The notes beneath the pieces were generated by a model. The model saw only the letters and a list, made by a program, of their open reading frames with translations. It was not told the DNA's origin and ran no database searches. Positions 32,891 to 41,142 of a DNA stretch of 42,358 nucleotides are shown here, piece by piece. Origin of the DNA: an uncultured Bacteroidales bacterium (GTDB taxonomy: Bacteria > Bacteroidota > Bacteroidia > Bacteroidales > Paludibacteraceae); assembly GCA_934667275.1 (NCBI GenBank), contig CAKULK010000018.1:1-42358 (forward strand), read 5' to 3'. The first letter of the stretch is position 1. Each line of letters begins with the position of its first letter. A program made the position numbers and the translations under genes.

Positions 32891-35800
32891 TATCGAGACG
32901 CGTACTGCAGATAGACAGGATAGTATTGGTCGAACAAATCCTGCTGATGGTAGCGTTCCCAGTTCTGAAGAACAAAGCCCAGGACCGCAGCCTGATGCCC
33001 GATGGTGGACTGCGCTCCGGCACGCTGCGCCTTGCTGAGCGATGCCCCCCATTGGATGTACTCGGCACTATTCTGCGCCACCTTCGTCATGATGGCATTT
33101 GCCTTGTCGGTATCGCCAAGGGCGTAGTAAATGCTTGCCATCGACGCCGATGTGTAGTCATAAGAGAGGTTGTAGCCCGGCAACACTTCCTCGGCATAGT
33201 CCAGCACCTCACGCGCCTTGTCGCGCTGCCCCTCATTGAACAGGGCCTCTGCCAACTGCATGAACATCATACGATGGGTACGGCACATGCGCATCAGGTT
33301 CTCATCGATATAGATGCCCGGATAGTTCATATTGCCATAGGCGAACTTGTGCATCATATTGTCGTACATCACCTCGGTATTAACACGCGGCTGCCCGTCT
33401 TTGCTGCGCGTAGGCGTGATGCGATATGCCATACCAACGAGTTCGAAATACGGCTCGAGACCGAGGTAATAGTCGTTACCAACAGTAACGGCGAAATACA
33501 TCGGACGCTTCCATTGGTTGGTGGAGAGCATCTCCATAATCATCATCTCGGAACGTGTAAGGCGGCGTATCTTCTTGAAATTGATATGCTCGCCGTCGGG
33601 CGCGTTGACATATAGTTGGTCGGTGGGAATGTAGTTCTCACCCTCACGCTTGGTGCGCGGGTCGTCAGACAAAAGGAATTGGAAGGCCTTGTCCACCGAC
33701 AACGGCGTATTCAAGCGGTTCTCCACCCAAACGACCTCGTTGGTACCGGGCATATAGTCCTTGTACTCCCACGAAATAGGCAATGCAGGCGAATCATAAT
33801 AAGGACGCTTCATCTGCCCGATATACCAGTCGGTCTGCAGGTAGGAGAGGTTGCATACGCGGGCATCGGTACCTACACCCTCGACCTCTTGGTTGTACCA
33901 GAGCGGGAAGGTGTCGTTGTCGCCATTGGAGAAGAGGATAGCCTCTTTCTCGCAAGATTTCAAGTAGTTGGCACCGAAGTCGCGGCACGAGTAGCGGTGC
34001 GAACGGTCATGGTCATCCCAGTTCTGCGAAGCCATCTGTGCGGGAACGAGGAGGCATACCAATGTGGTGAGACTTGCCACAGCCACCTGTGCCTTTTCGT
34101 TTTTCACAGCGCGATTGATGAGTTCGGCTATTGCCATGACACTCAAGCCAATCCAAATACAGAACGCATAGAAAGAGCCCGCATAGGCATAGTCACGTTC
34201 ACGCGGTTGGAAAGGCGTCTGGTTGAGGTAAACCACAATAGCCAAACCCGTGAGGAAGAACAGGAGGAAGGTGATGATAAAGGAGCGCAACCCCTCTTTG
34301 CGCTTGCCGTCCTCGCTGCGTTTGCCTATTTGCCAAACCAGTCCGATGATACCCAACAGGAGTGGGAGCATATAATAGACATTATGCCCTTTGTTCTCTT
34401 TTAATTCGGTGGGCAGTTTGGACTGGTCACCCAGCATCGCATTGTCGATGAACGGAATACCCGTTATCCAGTTGCCTTTCGATATATCGCCGTAGGACTG
34501 CAGGTCGTTCTGACGCCCCGAAAAGTTCCACATGAAATAACGCCAATACATGAAGTTGACCTGATAGCGGAAGAAATAGCGCATGTTCTCCGTGAACGTG
34601 GGGCAGTAGTCCGTCTTCTGTTGTCCGCAATAGTCATAGCGCACGCGCTTGCCTTTGATGTCCGCCCAGTCCTTGTAACCTTGGATATGACTCGGCTGCG
34701 CCGAATACATGCGTGGGAAAAGCATCTTGAACTCGCTCATATACTCGTACGACATCTTGTAGCCTGTGATGGCATAGCGGTCTTTCTCGCCCTCCACCTT
34801 GGGCGCGGGTGCATATTGCGCATGCCCGCGTTTCTCTACGGGGATGCAACGGTTACCTTGCACATCCAACTTAACCGGGGCGTTGTAGGTCTGCCCGTAG
34901 AACAACGGCGTGTCACCGTACTGCTCGCGATTGAGGTAGTACTTGAGCGCGAAGACATTATCAGGACTATTCTGGTCCATCGGCGTATCGGCGTTGGAAC
35001 GGATAACGATAGCGGCATAACTGCTGTAACCAATAACCACCATCAGCACCATAATCGCCGCGGTGTTCAACCAACGAGCCGAAATAACGTTTCGCTTCCA
35101 GAACAACACCGCCAGCAGAGCGACAATAACCACAATGCCAATGGCAACGCTCTCTTTCAAGAAAGGCACACCCGCCAAGGTGAGTGCCAACACAAAAGAG
35201 ATGATGGTGCGCACATTCAGAGATTCGTTCTTATCCAAAACGCGGTAAGTCTCCCATATCGCCCACACCAGCGATGCCAGCATGAGGACAAGATAGATAG
35301 CCATACCTGTGTTGAACGGACAGCCTAACACGTTGGTAAACAACAACTCAAACCATCCTGCGATGGTTGGGATACCAGGGATAATGCCATAGAGAATAGC
35401 CGCCAAGATAACCACCGACGACAAGAATGCCACTATCACGCCTTTCCACGAGAAGTCGTAGCGGCGAAAGTAATACACTAATACGATGGCGGGGATGGTC
35501 AGCAGGTTCAGCAGGTGGACGCCGATACTCAAGCCCATGAGGTAGGCAATGAGTATCAACCAACGGTCGGAGCCCTCTTCGTCGGCATGTTCATCCCATT
35601 TGAGGATGAGCCAGAACACCACTGCCGTGAACAGCGATGACGAGGCATAGACCTCACCCTCTACTGCTGAGAACCAGAATGTGTCGGAAAACGTGTATGC
35701 CAATGCACCCACAGCCCCTGCACCGAGGAGCGCAATACCTTTTGCCACCGAAGAGGGTTGTACTAATTTGCGTCCAAGGGCGGTGATAGTCCAAAATAGG

Positions 35801-36075
35801 AAAAGAATAGTGAACGCCGACGCCAATGCCGACATGGCATTCACACACATCGCCACGTGGCTCACGTCACTTGCGAACAACTGGGCGAAGTGCCCCATGA
35901 GCATAAAGAAAGGTGCTCCGGGCGGGTGCCCCACGTCCAATTTATGTGCACTGGAAATGAACTCACCGCAATCCCAGAATGATGCCGTGGGCTCGATGGT
36001 CAGGAGGTACGTCGCTGCTGCAATGGCAAATACCACCCAACCGCAGATGACGTTCCATAACTTGTAATTCTTCAT
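32890..36075 (-). CDS. DUF2723 membrane protein (candidate protein O-glycosyltransferase, TMEM260-like)
   Basis: 1061 residues from ATG 36075; the longer frame is rejected because it has no fitting N-terminus and overlaps the promoter. About 11-13 membrane helices fill residues 1-400 and 580-700, like GT-C glycosyltransferases. The first periplasmic loop has the family motif FWDCGEF (D35, E38) followed by KLDVGHPPGAP. A soluble middle part (about 400-560) is rich in Tyr, and residues about 720-1061 are a periplasmic domain ending in TPR-like helices (ALFNEGQRDKAREVL, ASIYYALGDTDKANAIM). The family is now grouped with O-mannosyltransferase-like enzymes; the sugar and target are not shown here. 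It has its own promoter 119 nt upstream. Confidence 0.92.
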   Translation of the reverse strand: MKNYKLWNVICGWVVFAIAAATYLLTIEPTASFWDCGEFISSAHKLDVGHPPGAPFFMLMGHFAQLFASDVSHVAMCVNAMSALASAFTILFLFWTITALGRKLVQPSSVAKGIALLGAGAVGALAYTFSDTFWFSAVEGEVYASSSLFTAVVFWLILKWDEHADEEGSDRWLILIAYLMGLSIGVHLLNLLTIPAIVLVYYFRRYDFSWKGVIVAFLSSVVILAAILYGIIPGIPTIAGWFELLFTNVLGCPFNTGMAIYLVLMLASLVWAIWETYRVLDKNESLNVRTIISFVLALTLAGVPFLKESVAIGIVVIVALLAVLFWKRNVISARWLNTAAIMVLMVVIGYSSYAAIVIRSNADTPMDQNSPDNVFALKYYLNREQYGDTPLFYGQTYNAPVKLDVQGNRCIPVEKRGHAQYAPAPKVEGEKDRYAITGYKMSYEYMSEFKMLFPRMYSAQPSHIQGYKDWADIKGKRVRYDYCGQQKTDYCPTFTENMRYFFRYQVNFMYWRYFMWNFSGRQNDLQSYGDISKGNWITGIPFIDNAMLGDQSKLPTELKENKGHNVYYMLPLLLGIIGLVWQIGKRSEDGKRKEGLRSFIITFLLFFLTGLAIVVYLNQTPFQPRERDYAYAGSFYAFCIWIGLSVMAIAELINRAVKNEKAQVAVASLTTLVCLLVPAQMASQNWDDHDRSHRYSCRDFGANYLKSCEKEAILFSNGDNDTFPLWYNQEVEGVGTDARVCNLSYLQTDWYIGQMKRPYYDSPALPISWEYKDYMPGTNEVVWVENRLNTPLSVDKAFQFLLSDDPRTKREGENYIPTDQLYVNAPDGEHINFKKIRRLTRSEMMIMEMLSTNQWKRPMYFAVTVGNDYYLGLEPYFELVGMAYRITPTRSKDGQPRVNTEVMYDNMMHKFAYGNMNYPGIYIDENLMRMCRTHRMMFMQLAEALFNEGQRDKAREVLDYAEEVLPGYNLSYDYTSASMASIYYALGDTDKANAIMTKVAQNSAEYIQWGASLSKAQRAGAQSTIGHQAAVLGFVLQNWERYHQQDLFDQYYPVYLQYASR

Positions 36076-36194
36076 ATCGTTAATTTGGTTTATTTCTTTT
36101 TCCGGACATATACACCATCCTGGGCATACAATCCTTGATGCAAATCGTTCATCAATATCGCATTTTACCATGCTCAAAACAACATAGCAGCCTG

Positions 36195-36225
36195 CAAAGA
36201 TACAAAAAAATATGCAACCAAGCAA
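36195..36225 (-). promoter_or_regulatory. Promoter of the DUF2723 gene
   Basis: Minus-strand TTG (36225-36223), 20 nt, TATCTTTG (36202-36195). The rest of the 300-nt spacer 36076-36376 shows no gene, repeat or hairpin that I recognise. Confidence 0.7.
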
Positions 36226-36376
36226 ATTACTTGGTGCATATTTCTCAGAACCCCATAAGATTAGTTACGGGAAGTACATCTAACAAAGACTTTCCAGCCT
36301 TTTACACAGGGCAGGCAGGTTTCTCTTTGGCCGAAACCGCAATGGCGCGTTTCCACTTACGACGAATGACATATTA

Positions 36377-37483
36377 TCACTTCACCAGATTATCTTGCAG
36401 TTCCCACCCCGTAATCGTGGCAATATACGGAATGAGTGAGTAGGCCAACTTCTGATGCCCCACATAACTCGGGTGACTGGAGGCACCGAGGTCTGAACCG
36501 TCATTGTGCACCGCGGGACAATAGCCGAAATAGTACACATTCTTCATACCGCAATTATCCACCATATCGCGCACGTAAGTGAATAGGTACGCATGCGCCT
36601 TACTGGTGACACACAGAATAGGATAATCCTCCCCATAGTTGGCTTTTATCTCACGCAGCAACTTGTAGTACTGGTCACGAAACTTCTCATATTTCGGCTG
36701 CATAGCCACCGAAAAGTCATTGGCTCCCAAGTAGATAACCGTCATTGCAGGACGGAATGCGGAACGCTCCGCCGACCAACGGGTGGCTTGCGTGGAGTCC
36801 ATGTCAAAAGTCTGGAGATAACGCTCCGGCATCCACCAACCGGCGAATTTCGAATTATAGTTGCGGGTTATTCCCATACCGGAATGCGCAATTGCGAAAT
36901 AATCCGCCTCAAAATAACGCGAAACGATGGCGGCATAGGTCTTGGCGGCATTCTCTGTCTCGGGCTTGAAGGGATCAGTCTTCACGCTGTTCTCCGAACC
37001 GTAGCCGCACGTGTAACTGTCACCGATAAACTCCAACTGACGCTCTGCCAACGGCGATGCAGGCAGGAAACGGGCAGCACTAAACTCCTTGATGGTGGTA
37101 GTACCCTGTTCACCCTCTGTGCGCTTTTGTAGCACCACCTCATGAATGCCGCGGCGCGTCTTGTTGACGGGGTCGGATTCTTCCACCAACGTGATAATGG
37201 TATCATTCCCCTGCGTTGCGATAATGCGGTTCGGCTCATCGCTGGTCGGACAATCAATCCACACGTTATAATAGTTGCGCCCGGTATCGGACACTTTCAT
37301 GGTCAGGGTCTTACCCGAATAGGCAATACGCACGGTGGTCGCCGTCCAATCGAAAGACACAGCAGTGCCGTCCACCGCAGTACGCCCCACATACGTGATG
37401 CGCGAATCGGAAGCGGGTATCGTCTCTGCCATAGCCGCCCAACCAATCAGCAACGCCATTGCCATCAAACAAAATCTCTTCAT
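36377..37483 (-). CDS. Secreted SGNH/GDSL esterase, carbohydrate esterase family 2-like
   Basis: 368 residues with a signal peptide (cut near AMAE). Residues about 20-140 are an N-terminal beta-sandwich (KTLTMKVSDTGRNYYNVWID), then the SGNH hydrolase: GDSYTCGYGSE with nucleophile Ser156, SGMGI with the block II Gly, GANDFS with the Asn, and SHPSYVGHQ with the catalytic His. This two-domain layout is that of CE2 acetyl esterases, which remove acetyl groups from plant polysaccharides. ATG 37483 is chosen over a start 30 nt upstream because it yields the leader MKRFCLMAMALLIGWAAMA. It follows rluB by 22 nt in the same direction. Confidence 0.9.
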   Translation of the reverse strand: MKRFCLMAMALLIGWAAMAETIPASDSRITYVGRTAVDGTAVSFDWTATTVRIAYSGKTLTMKVSDTGRNYYNVWIDCPTSDEPNRIIATQGNDTIITLVEESDPVNKTRRGIHEVVLQKRTEGEQGTTTIKEFSAARFLPASPLAERQLEFIGDSYTCGYGSENSVKTDPFKPETENAAKTYAAIVSRYFEADYFAIAHSGMGITRNYNSKFAGWWMPERYLQTFDMDSTQATRWSAERSAFRPAMTVIYLGANDFSVAMQPKYEKFRDQYYKLLREIKANYGEDYPILCVTSKAHAYLFTYVRDMVDNCGMKNVYYFGYCPAVHNDGSDLGASSHPSYVGHQKLAYSLIPYIATITGWELQDNLVK

Positions 37484-37505
37484 AGCAATCCGATTAATTA
37501 TCCGA

Positions 37506-38732
37506 TTATTCAAAAGCCCCCATCTGCAGCATAGCCACCTCTTTCGCTGTCAGGAAACGGTATTTGCCTCGTGCCACATTCTTCTTGGTGATACCGGCAA
37601 AAGAAACACGGTCCAACTTGGTAACCTTGTACCCCACCTTCTCAAACATACGGCGGACAACACGGTTCTGCCCCGAGTGAATCTCTATGCCTATATGCTT
37701 GCGGTCCTCTTTTGGGAACTCCAATGCATCGGGAACCACTTTCTCGCCGTCAATCTCCACGCCTGCACGCAACACGGCCTCATCGGCCTCGTCCAACTCA
37801 TGGTCGAGCGTAACGGCATAAATCTTCTTCTTGCCGAATTTCGGGTGCGTCAGTTTAGCCGCCAAGTCGCCATCGTTGGTCAGCAGCAGCACACCGGTAG
37901 TGTTACGGTCCAACCGCCCTACGGGATAGATTCGCTCCGCACATGCGTTGCGCACGATGTCCAACACCGTGTGGCGCTCTTCGGGATCGTCGGTGGTGGT
38001 AACGGTATTCTTGGGCTTGTTGAGCAGAATATACACTTTGCGCTCGCGGCGGACAGGCTGGTCATGGAACATCACTTTATCCGTCGGCAATACCTTTGCA
38101 CCTAGATTATCAACCACTTGCCCGTTCACCGTAATCACGCCCGCCTGAATAAAATCATCAGCCTCACGGCGCGAGCAGATACCTGCATTGGCAAGATATT
38201 TGTTCAAACGAATCGGCTTCGTCGGATCCTCATAACTCTGTATATACTCCTGACGCTTGCGATTGGAGTAAACGCCCGCATTGCGTTTCGGACGCGGACG
38301 GAAACTGCGCTGCTGGTCGGTACCATCGGCATTGTTGCGATATGGGCGCGGTACTCCGCCGTTGGGGCGGAACGAAGGGCGACGCTCGCCATCACCATAA
38401 GCATGACGCTCACTATTATAACAAGGACGGTCTTGGTTGTACGACGGGCGACGCTCCGGATTGTACGGACGACGCTCACCGCTGTTCATCGGACGCTCGC
38501 CGTCTGCCGTCGGGCGAGACGGACGAGGCTCCACTTTCTCCACTCGTGGCGTACTGCCGGGGCGGGTGAAACGTTGGCGAGGACGACCGCCTTCACGAGG
38601 TGTGTAAGATGCATTAAAACGGGGACGGATAGATGCACCGTCTGCCGACATCATTGCGCCGTTTTGCTCACGCGGATTCTCATCCTGACGGTAGCCACCC
38701 TGACGCGGGGTGCCATTCTCTTGTTCTAGCAT
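37506..38732 (-). CDS. rluB: 23S rRNA pseudouridine synthase, RluB/RsuA family, with a long basic N-terminal extension
   Basis: 408 residues. The catalytic part starts near residue 173 with an S4 RNA-binding domain (IRLNKYLANAGICSRREAD), followed by YILLNKPKN, GRLDRNTTG (272-280, catalytic Asp275), HPKFGKKKIYAV, and GQNRVVRRMFEKVGYKV. Residues 1-170 are a disordered, Arg/Pro/Asn/Tyr-rich extension with repeats of the type ERRPxYN (for example GERRPYNPERRPSYN). Such extensions are known in Bacteroidetes members and probably bind RNA. Whether it is RluB or another RsuA-family specificity is inferred from overall likeness. Transcribed leftward; no consensus promoter was found just upstream. Confidence 0.9.
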   Translation of the reverse strand: MLEQENGTPRQGGYRQDENPREQNGAMMSADGASIRPRFNASYTPREGGRPRQRFTRPGSTPRVEKVEPRPSRPTADGERPMNSGERRPYNPERRPSYNQDRPCYNSERHAYGDGERRPSFRPNGGVPRPYRNNADGTDQQRSFRPRPKRNAGVYSNRKRQEYIQSYEDPTKPIRLNKYLANAGICSRREADDFIQAGVITVNGQVVDNLGAKVLPTDKVMFHDQPVRRERKVYILLNKPKNTVTTTDDPEERHTVLDIVRNACAERIYPVGRLDRNTTGVLLLTNDGDLAAKLTHPKFGKKKIYAVTLDHELDEADEAVLRAGVEIDGEKVVPDALEFPKEDRKHIGIEIHSGQNRVVRRMFEKVGYKVTKLDRVSFAGITKKNVARGKYRFLTAKEVAMLQMGAFE

Positions 38733-38884
38733 TGTTTGGTGGGTTAGATTTGTTAATCAAATGTTCTTTCGTTCCGCGACAGCGATAATAGACAATTTAA
38801 GGTAATGAACATCGTCTGCGCCGAACTATGTTTCATGAATCTGAAATCTTTTGTGCTGTAAGGTTTCGGTTATTCTCCACAAGC

Positions 38885-38916
38885 ATAGGCTCCAAGCGTT
38901 GTCACAAGGAGCCTAT
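38885..38916 (-). terminator. Hairpin downstream of rpmF
   Basis: A 9-bp stem ATAGGCTCC (38885-38893) / GGAGCCTAT (38908-38916) with a 14-nt loop, about 64 nt after the rpmF stop. There is no U tract, so it may be a weak or processing hairpin. The remainder of 38733-38979 holds nothing recognised. Confidence 0.45.
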
Positions 38917-38979
38917 ACGTAGATTTCTTCAAAGTTGCGAGGTATGTCTCTCGACATTTCCTGCTTCAATCGCGCCCAT

Positions 38980-39165
38980 TTAGGCTTCTGCTGCTTTCTC
39001 GATAGCCAACTTGCCACGGTAGTAGCCGCAAGACGGGCATACGGTGTGGTAGATGTAGTGAGCACCGCAGTTAGGGCAAATAGCCAGTGTCGGCATCTTT
39101 GCCACGTCATGAGTACGACGTTTCGCTTGTCTGGTGTGCGATTGTCTTCGTTTAGGATGTGCCAT
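38980..39165 (-). CDS. rpmF: 50S ribosomal protein L32
   Basis: 61 residues. N-terminal MAHPKRRQSHTRQAKRRTHD is the typical L32 start, followed by a CPNCG ... CPSCGYY zinc ribbon, so this is the zinc-binding (C+) form. It lies 76 nt after the DUF177 gene, the usual arrangement in bacteria, and shares its promoter. Confidence 0.97.
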   Translation of the reverse strand: MAHPKRRQSHTRQAKRRTHDVAKMPTLAICPNCGAHYIYHTVCPSCGYYRGKLAIEKAAEA

Positions 39166-39241
39166 ATTCTTTTATTTTTATTATTAGTTTTATTTATGTA
39201 TTGCCCAAGCAGTCTGTTTCACGCGAGCCACGCAGAATTGC

Positions 39242-39697
39242 TCACTCGTCAACATCATACTCCGGCGTATCATTGTCGTCTTCTACGCTCGTGCAGAGGT
39301 GGCTTCGGAGAAGTGCAGCCATTTCGGGGTTGCAACCACCGTCTTGGTGACTATGCACCAACGGAAGATTCACAATAATCAATTCGTATGCCAACCATGT
39401 AAGGTCCACATTGTCAACTGCTTCATCCCACTCCCAATCGCTTTCCTCGGCATCCACATCAATATCCATCGGGTCCAAACAGCGGTCACAAGCCACTTGC
39501 ACCGTACCCTTCACCGACACCGACAAGTCAAAATCCTCTTCACGAAGCATCAAGCGGGCATGCACATCCACCTCTCCTCCAAGCACTTCCGACTTCTCAA
39601 GCGTCCCGAAAAAAGCATTGTCCAACTTGAAATCATACAAGTGCTCACCCAATTCCAATGCATCAAACTGCAAAATATGTGGGGTAAACGCAGCCAT
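39242..39697 (-). CDS. DUF177 (YceD) family protein, 23S rRNA accumulation protein type
   Basis: 151 residues. The family motif, VACDRCLDPMDIDV, carries the conserved C-x2-C, and the C-terminus is acidic (EDDNDTPEYDVDE). DUF177/YceD proteins are encoded next to rpmF in most bacteria, as here, and act in 23S rRNA or ribosome maturation. Length is normal. It is the first gene of a two-gene unit with rpmF. Confidence 0.93.
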   Translation of the reverse strand: MAAFTPHILQFDALELGEHLYDFKLDNAFFGTLEKSEVLGGEVDVHARLMLREEDFDLSVSVKGTVQVACDRCLDPMDIDVDAEESDWEWDEAVDNVDLTWLAYELIIVNLPLVHSHQDGGCNPEMAALLRSHLCTSVEDDNDTPEYDVDE

Positions 39698-39723
39698 ACT
39701 TCACTCTTTCCCAAAATTGCGTG

Positions 39724-39753
39724 CAAAGGTACTGCTTTTTTCCGATATAGCAA
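39724..39753 (-). promoter_or_regulatory. Promoter of the DUF177-rpmF unit
   Basis: Minus-strand TTG (39753-39751), 19 nt, TACCTTTG (39731-39724), 26 nt before the ATG at 39697. Confidence 0.68.
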
Positions 39754-39806
39754 AATCTTTTTCTAAAAAAAGCGCACAAGCACATCCAAACAAGTTCCGG
39801 CTTGTA

Positions 39807-40850
39807 TCAACAACTCTCAAACTGGCGCAGGAAACGGACATCGTTTTCCGAGAAAAGACGCAGGTCTTTCACACGATATTTGAGGTTCGTAATACGCTCC
39901 ACGCCCAAGCCGAAAGCATAACCCGTATAAACTTTCGAATCAATGCCGCATGCCTCCAGCACATTGGGGTCCACCATGCCGCAACCCAAGATCTCTACCC
40001 AACCCGTCCCTTTGCAGAACGAACAGCCCTTGCCGCCACACAAGTCGCACGATATATCCATCTCCGCCGACGGCTCGGTGAAGGGGAAATATGAGGGGCG
40101 CAAACGAATCTGCGTATCCGGTCCGAACATCTCCTTGGCAAAATAGAGCAATACCTCGCGCAGGTCGGCAAAACTGACATTCTTGTCCACATACAACCCT
40201 TCTATCTGATGAAAGAAGCAATGTGCACGCGCCGAAATAGCCTCGTTGCGATACACACGCCCCGGACAAAGCACACGGATAGGCGGCTTTTGGCTGAGCA
40301 TCACACGCGTCTGCACACTTGACGTATGCGTGCGGAGCAGAATATCCTGCGGCGTCTGCACACCGGGTTGTTTCTCAATAAAAAACGTATCCTGCATATC
40401 ACGGGCAGGATGTTCGGGTGCAAAGTTAAGCAGCGAGAACACATGCTTGTCGTCCTCCACTTCCGGCCCCTCCGCCACGGTGAATCCCACACGCGAGAAA
40501 ATATCTATAATCTGCTCACGCACCAACGAAAGCGGGTGACGTGTGCCTAATTCTATAGGATCAGGCGTGCGCGTGAGATCAAGCGTATTCTGTGCATCAT
40601 GCTGCCCTGCATGGGCGTCCAACTGGTCACGCAACTCGTTGATGCGGGCCTCTGCCAACTGGCGCAATTGGTTGAGAGGTTGCCCGATAGCAGCCTTTTC
40701 TTCTTTAGGTATGGCACGGAATTCGTTAAAGAGTTCAGTAATCTCACCTTTCTTAGAAATATACCTAATTCGCAGAGCCTCAAGTTCTTCCGCACTATTC
40801 GCCTGCATCGACTGCACCTGTTGCAACAGGGATTGAATACGCTCTTTCAT
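39807..40850 (-). CDS. pheS: Phenylalanine--tRNA ligase alpha subunit
   Basis: 347 residues. Charges tRNA-Phe as part of an alpha2beta2 enzyme; the beta subunit gene is not adjacent. Seen: an N-terminal coiled coil (about 1-85), HPLSLVREQIIDIF, the motif-2 region HTSSVQTR and FHQIEGLYVD, and PSAEMDISCDLCGGKGCSFCKGTGWVEILGCGMV, the cysteine-containing segment usual in Bacteroidetes PheS. The C-terminal motif 3 is AFGLGVERI. Length fits. It has its own promoter 22 nt upstream. Confidence 0.97.
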   Translation of the reverse strand: MKERIQSLLQQVQSMQANSAEELEALRIRYISKKGEITELFNEFRAIPKEEKAAIGQPLNQLRQLAEARINELRDQLDAHAGQHDAQNTLDLTRTPDPIELGTRHPLSLVREQIIDIFSRVGFTVAEGPEVEDDKHVFSLLNFAPEHPARDMQDTFFIEKQPGVQTPQDILLRTHTSSVQTRVMLSQKPPIRVLCPGRVYRNEAISARAHCFFHQIEGLYVDKNVSFADLREVLLYFAKEMFGPDTQIRLRPSYFPFTEPSAEMDISCDLCGGKGCSFCKGTGWVEILGCGMVDPNVLEACGIDSKVYTGYAFGLGVERITNLKYRVKDLRLFSENDVRFLRQFESC

Positions 40851-40872
40851 CGCTAAAACACAATTTGGGCTG

Positions 40873-40904
40873 CAAAGTTACTATTTTTCTATGATATGTG
40901 CAAA
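40873..40904 (-). promoter_or_regulatory. Promoter of pheS
   Basis: Minus-strand TTTG (40904-40901), 20 nt, TAACTTTG (40880-40873), 22 nt before the ATG at 40850. Confidence 0.8.
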
Positions 40905-40967
40905 CGCCAACCGCGATATTCCGTGAATGCAACCACTTCTGCCCCCGGAGCAAATCCGTACAATTTG

Positions 40968-41055
40968 TTATAGGATAGTTATAGGATGGTTATAGGATGG
41001 TTATAGGATGGTTATAGGATGGTTATAGGATGGTTATAGGATGGTTATAGGATGG
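40968..41055. repeat. 11-bp tandem repeat array (8 units)
   Basis: Eight uninterrupted 11-bp units. The first is TTATAGGATAG and the other seven are exact TTATAGGATGG. It lies between the beta-barrel gene stop (41143) and the pheS promoter. The unit and the ATTTG before it are shared with the short array near 25000. Confidence 0.97.
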
Positions 41056-41088
41056 ACAAGGGCTACCCGTTTCCCGGATAGCCCTTGT
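41056..41088. terminator. Hairpin abutting the repeat array
   Basis: A 10-bp perfect stem ACAAGGGCTA (41056-41065) / TAGCCCTTGT (41079-41088), extended by a few inner pairs. It starts exactly where the 11-bp array ends and lies 55 nt after the stop at 41143. No U tract in either direction, so it may be a terminator of the leftward beta-barrel gene or part of the repeat structure. Confidence 0.55.
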
Positions 41089-41142
41089 CTGTCTCTGCCC
41101 GAAGGCTCTATTCTCTAAACGCTAAACACTAAACACAGAACT

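Noticed and set aside
40968..41055. CRISPR array
   Set aside because: Units are 11 bp and directly adjacent without spacers, and there are no cas genes.
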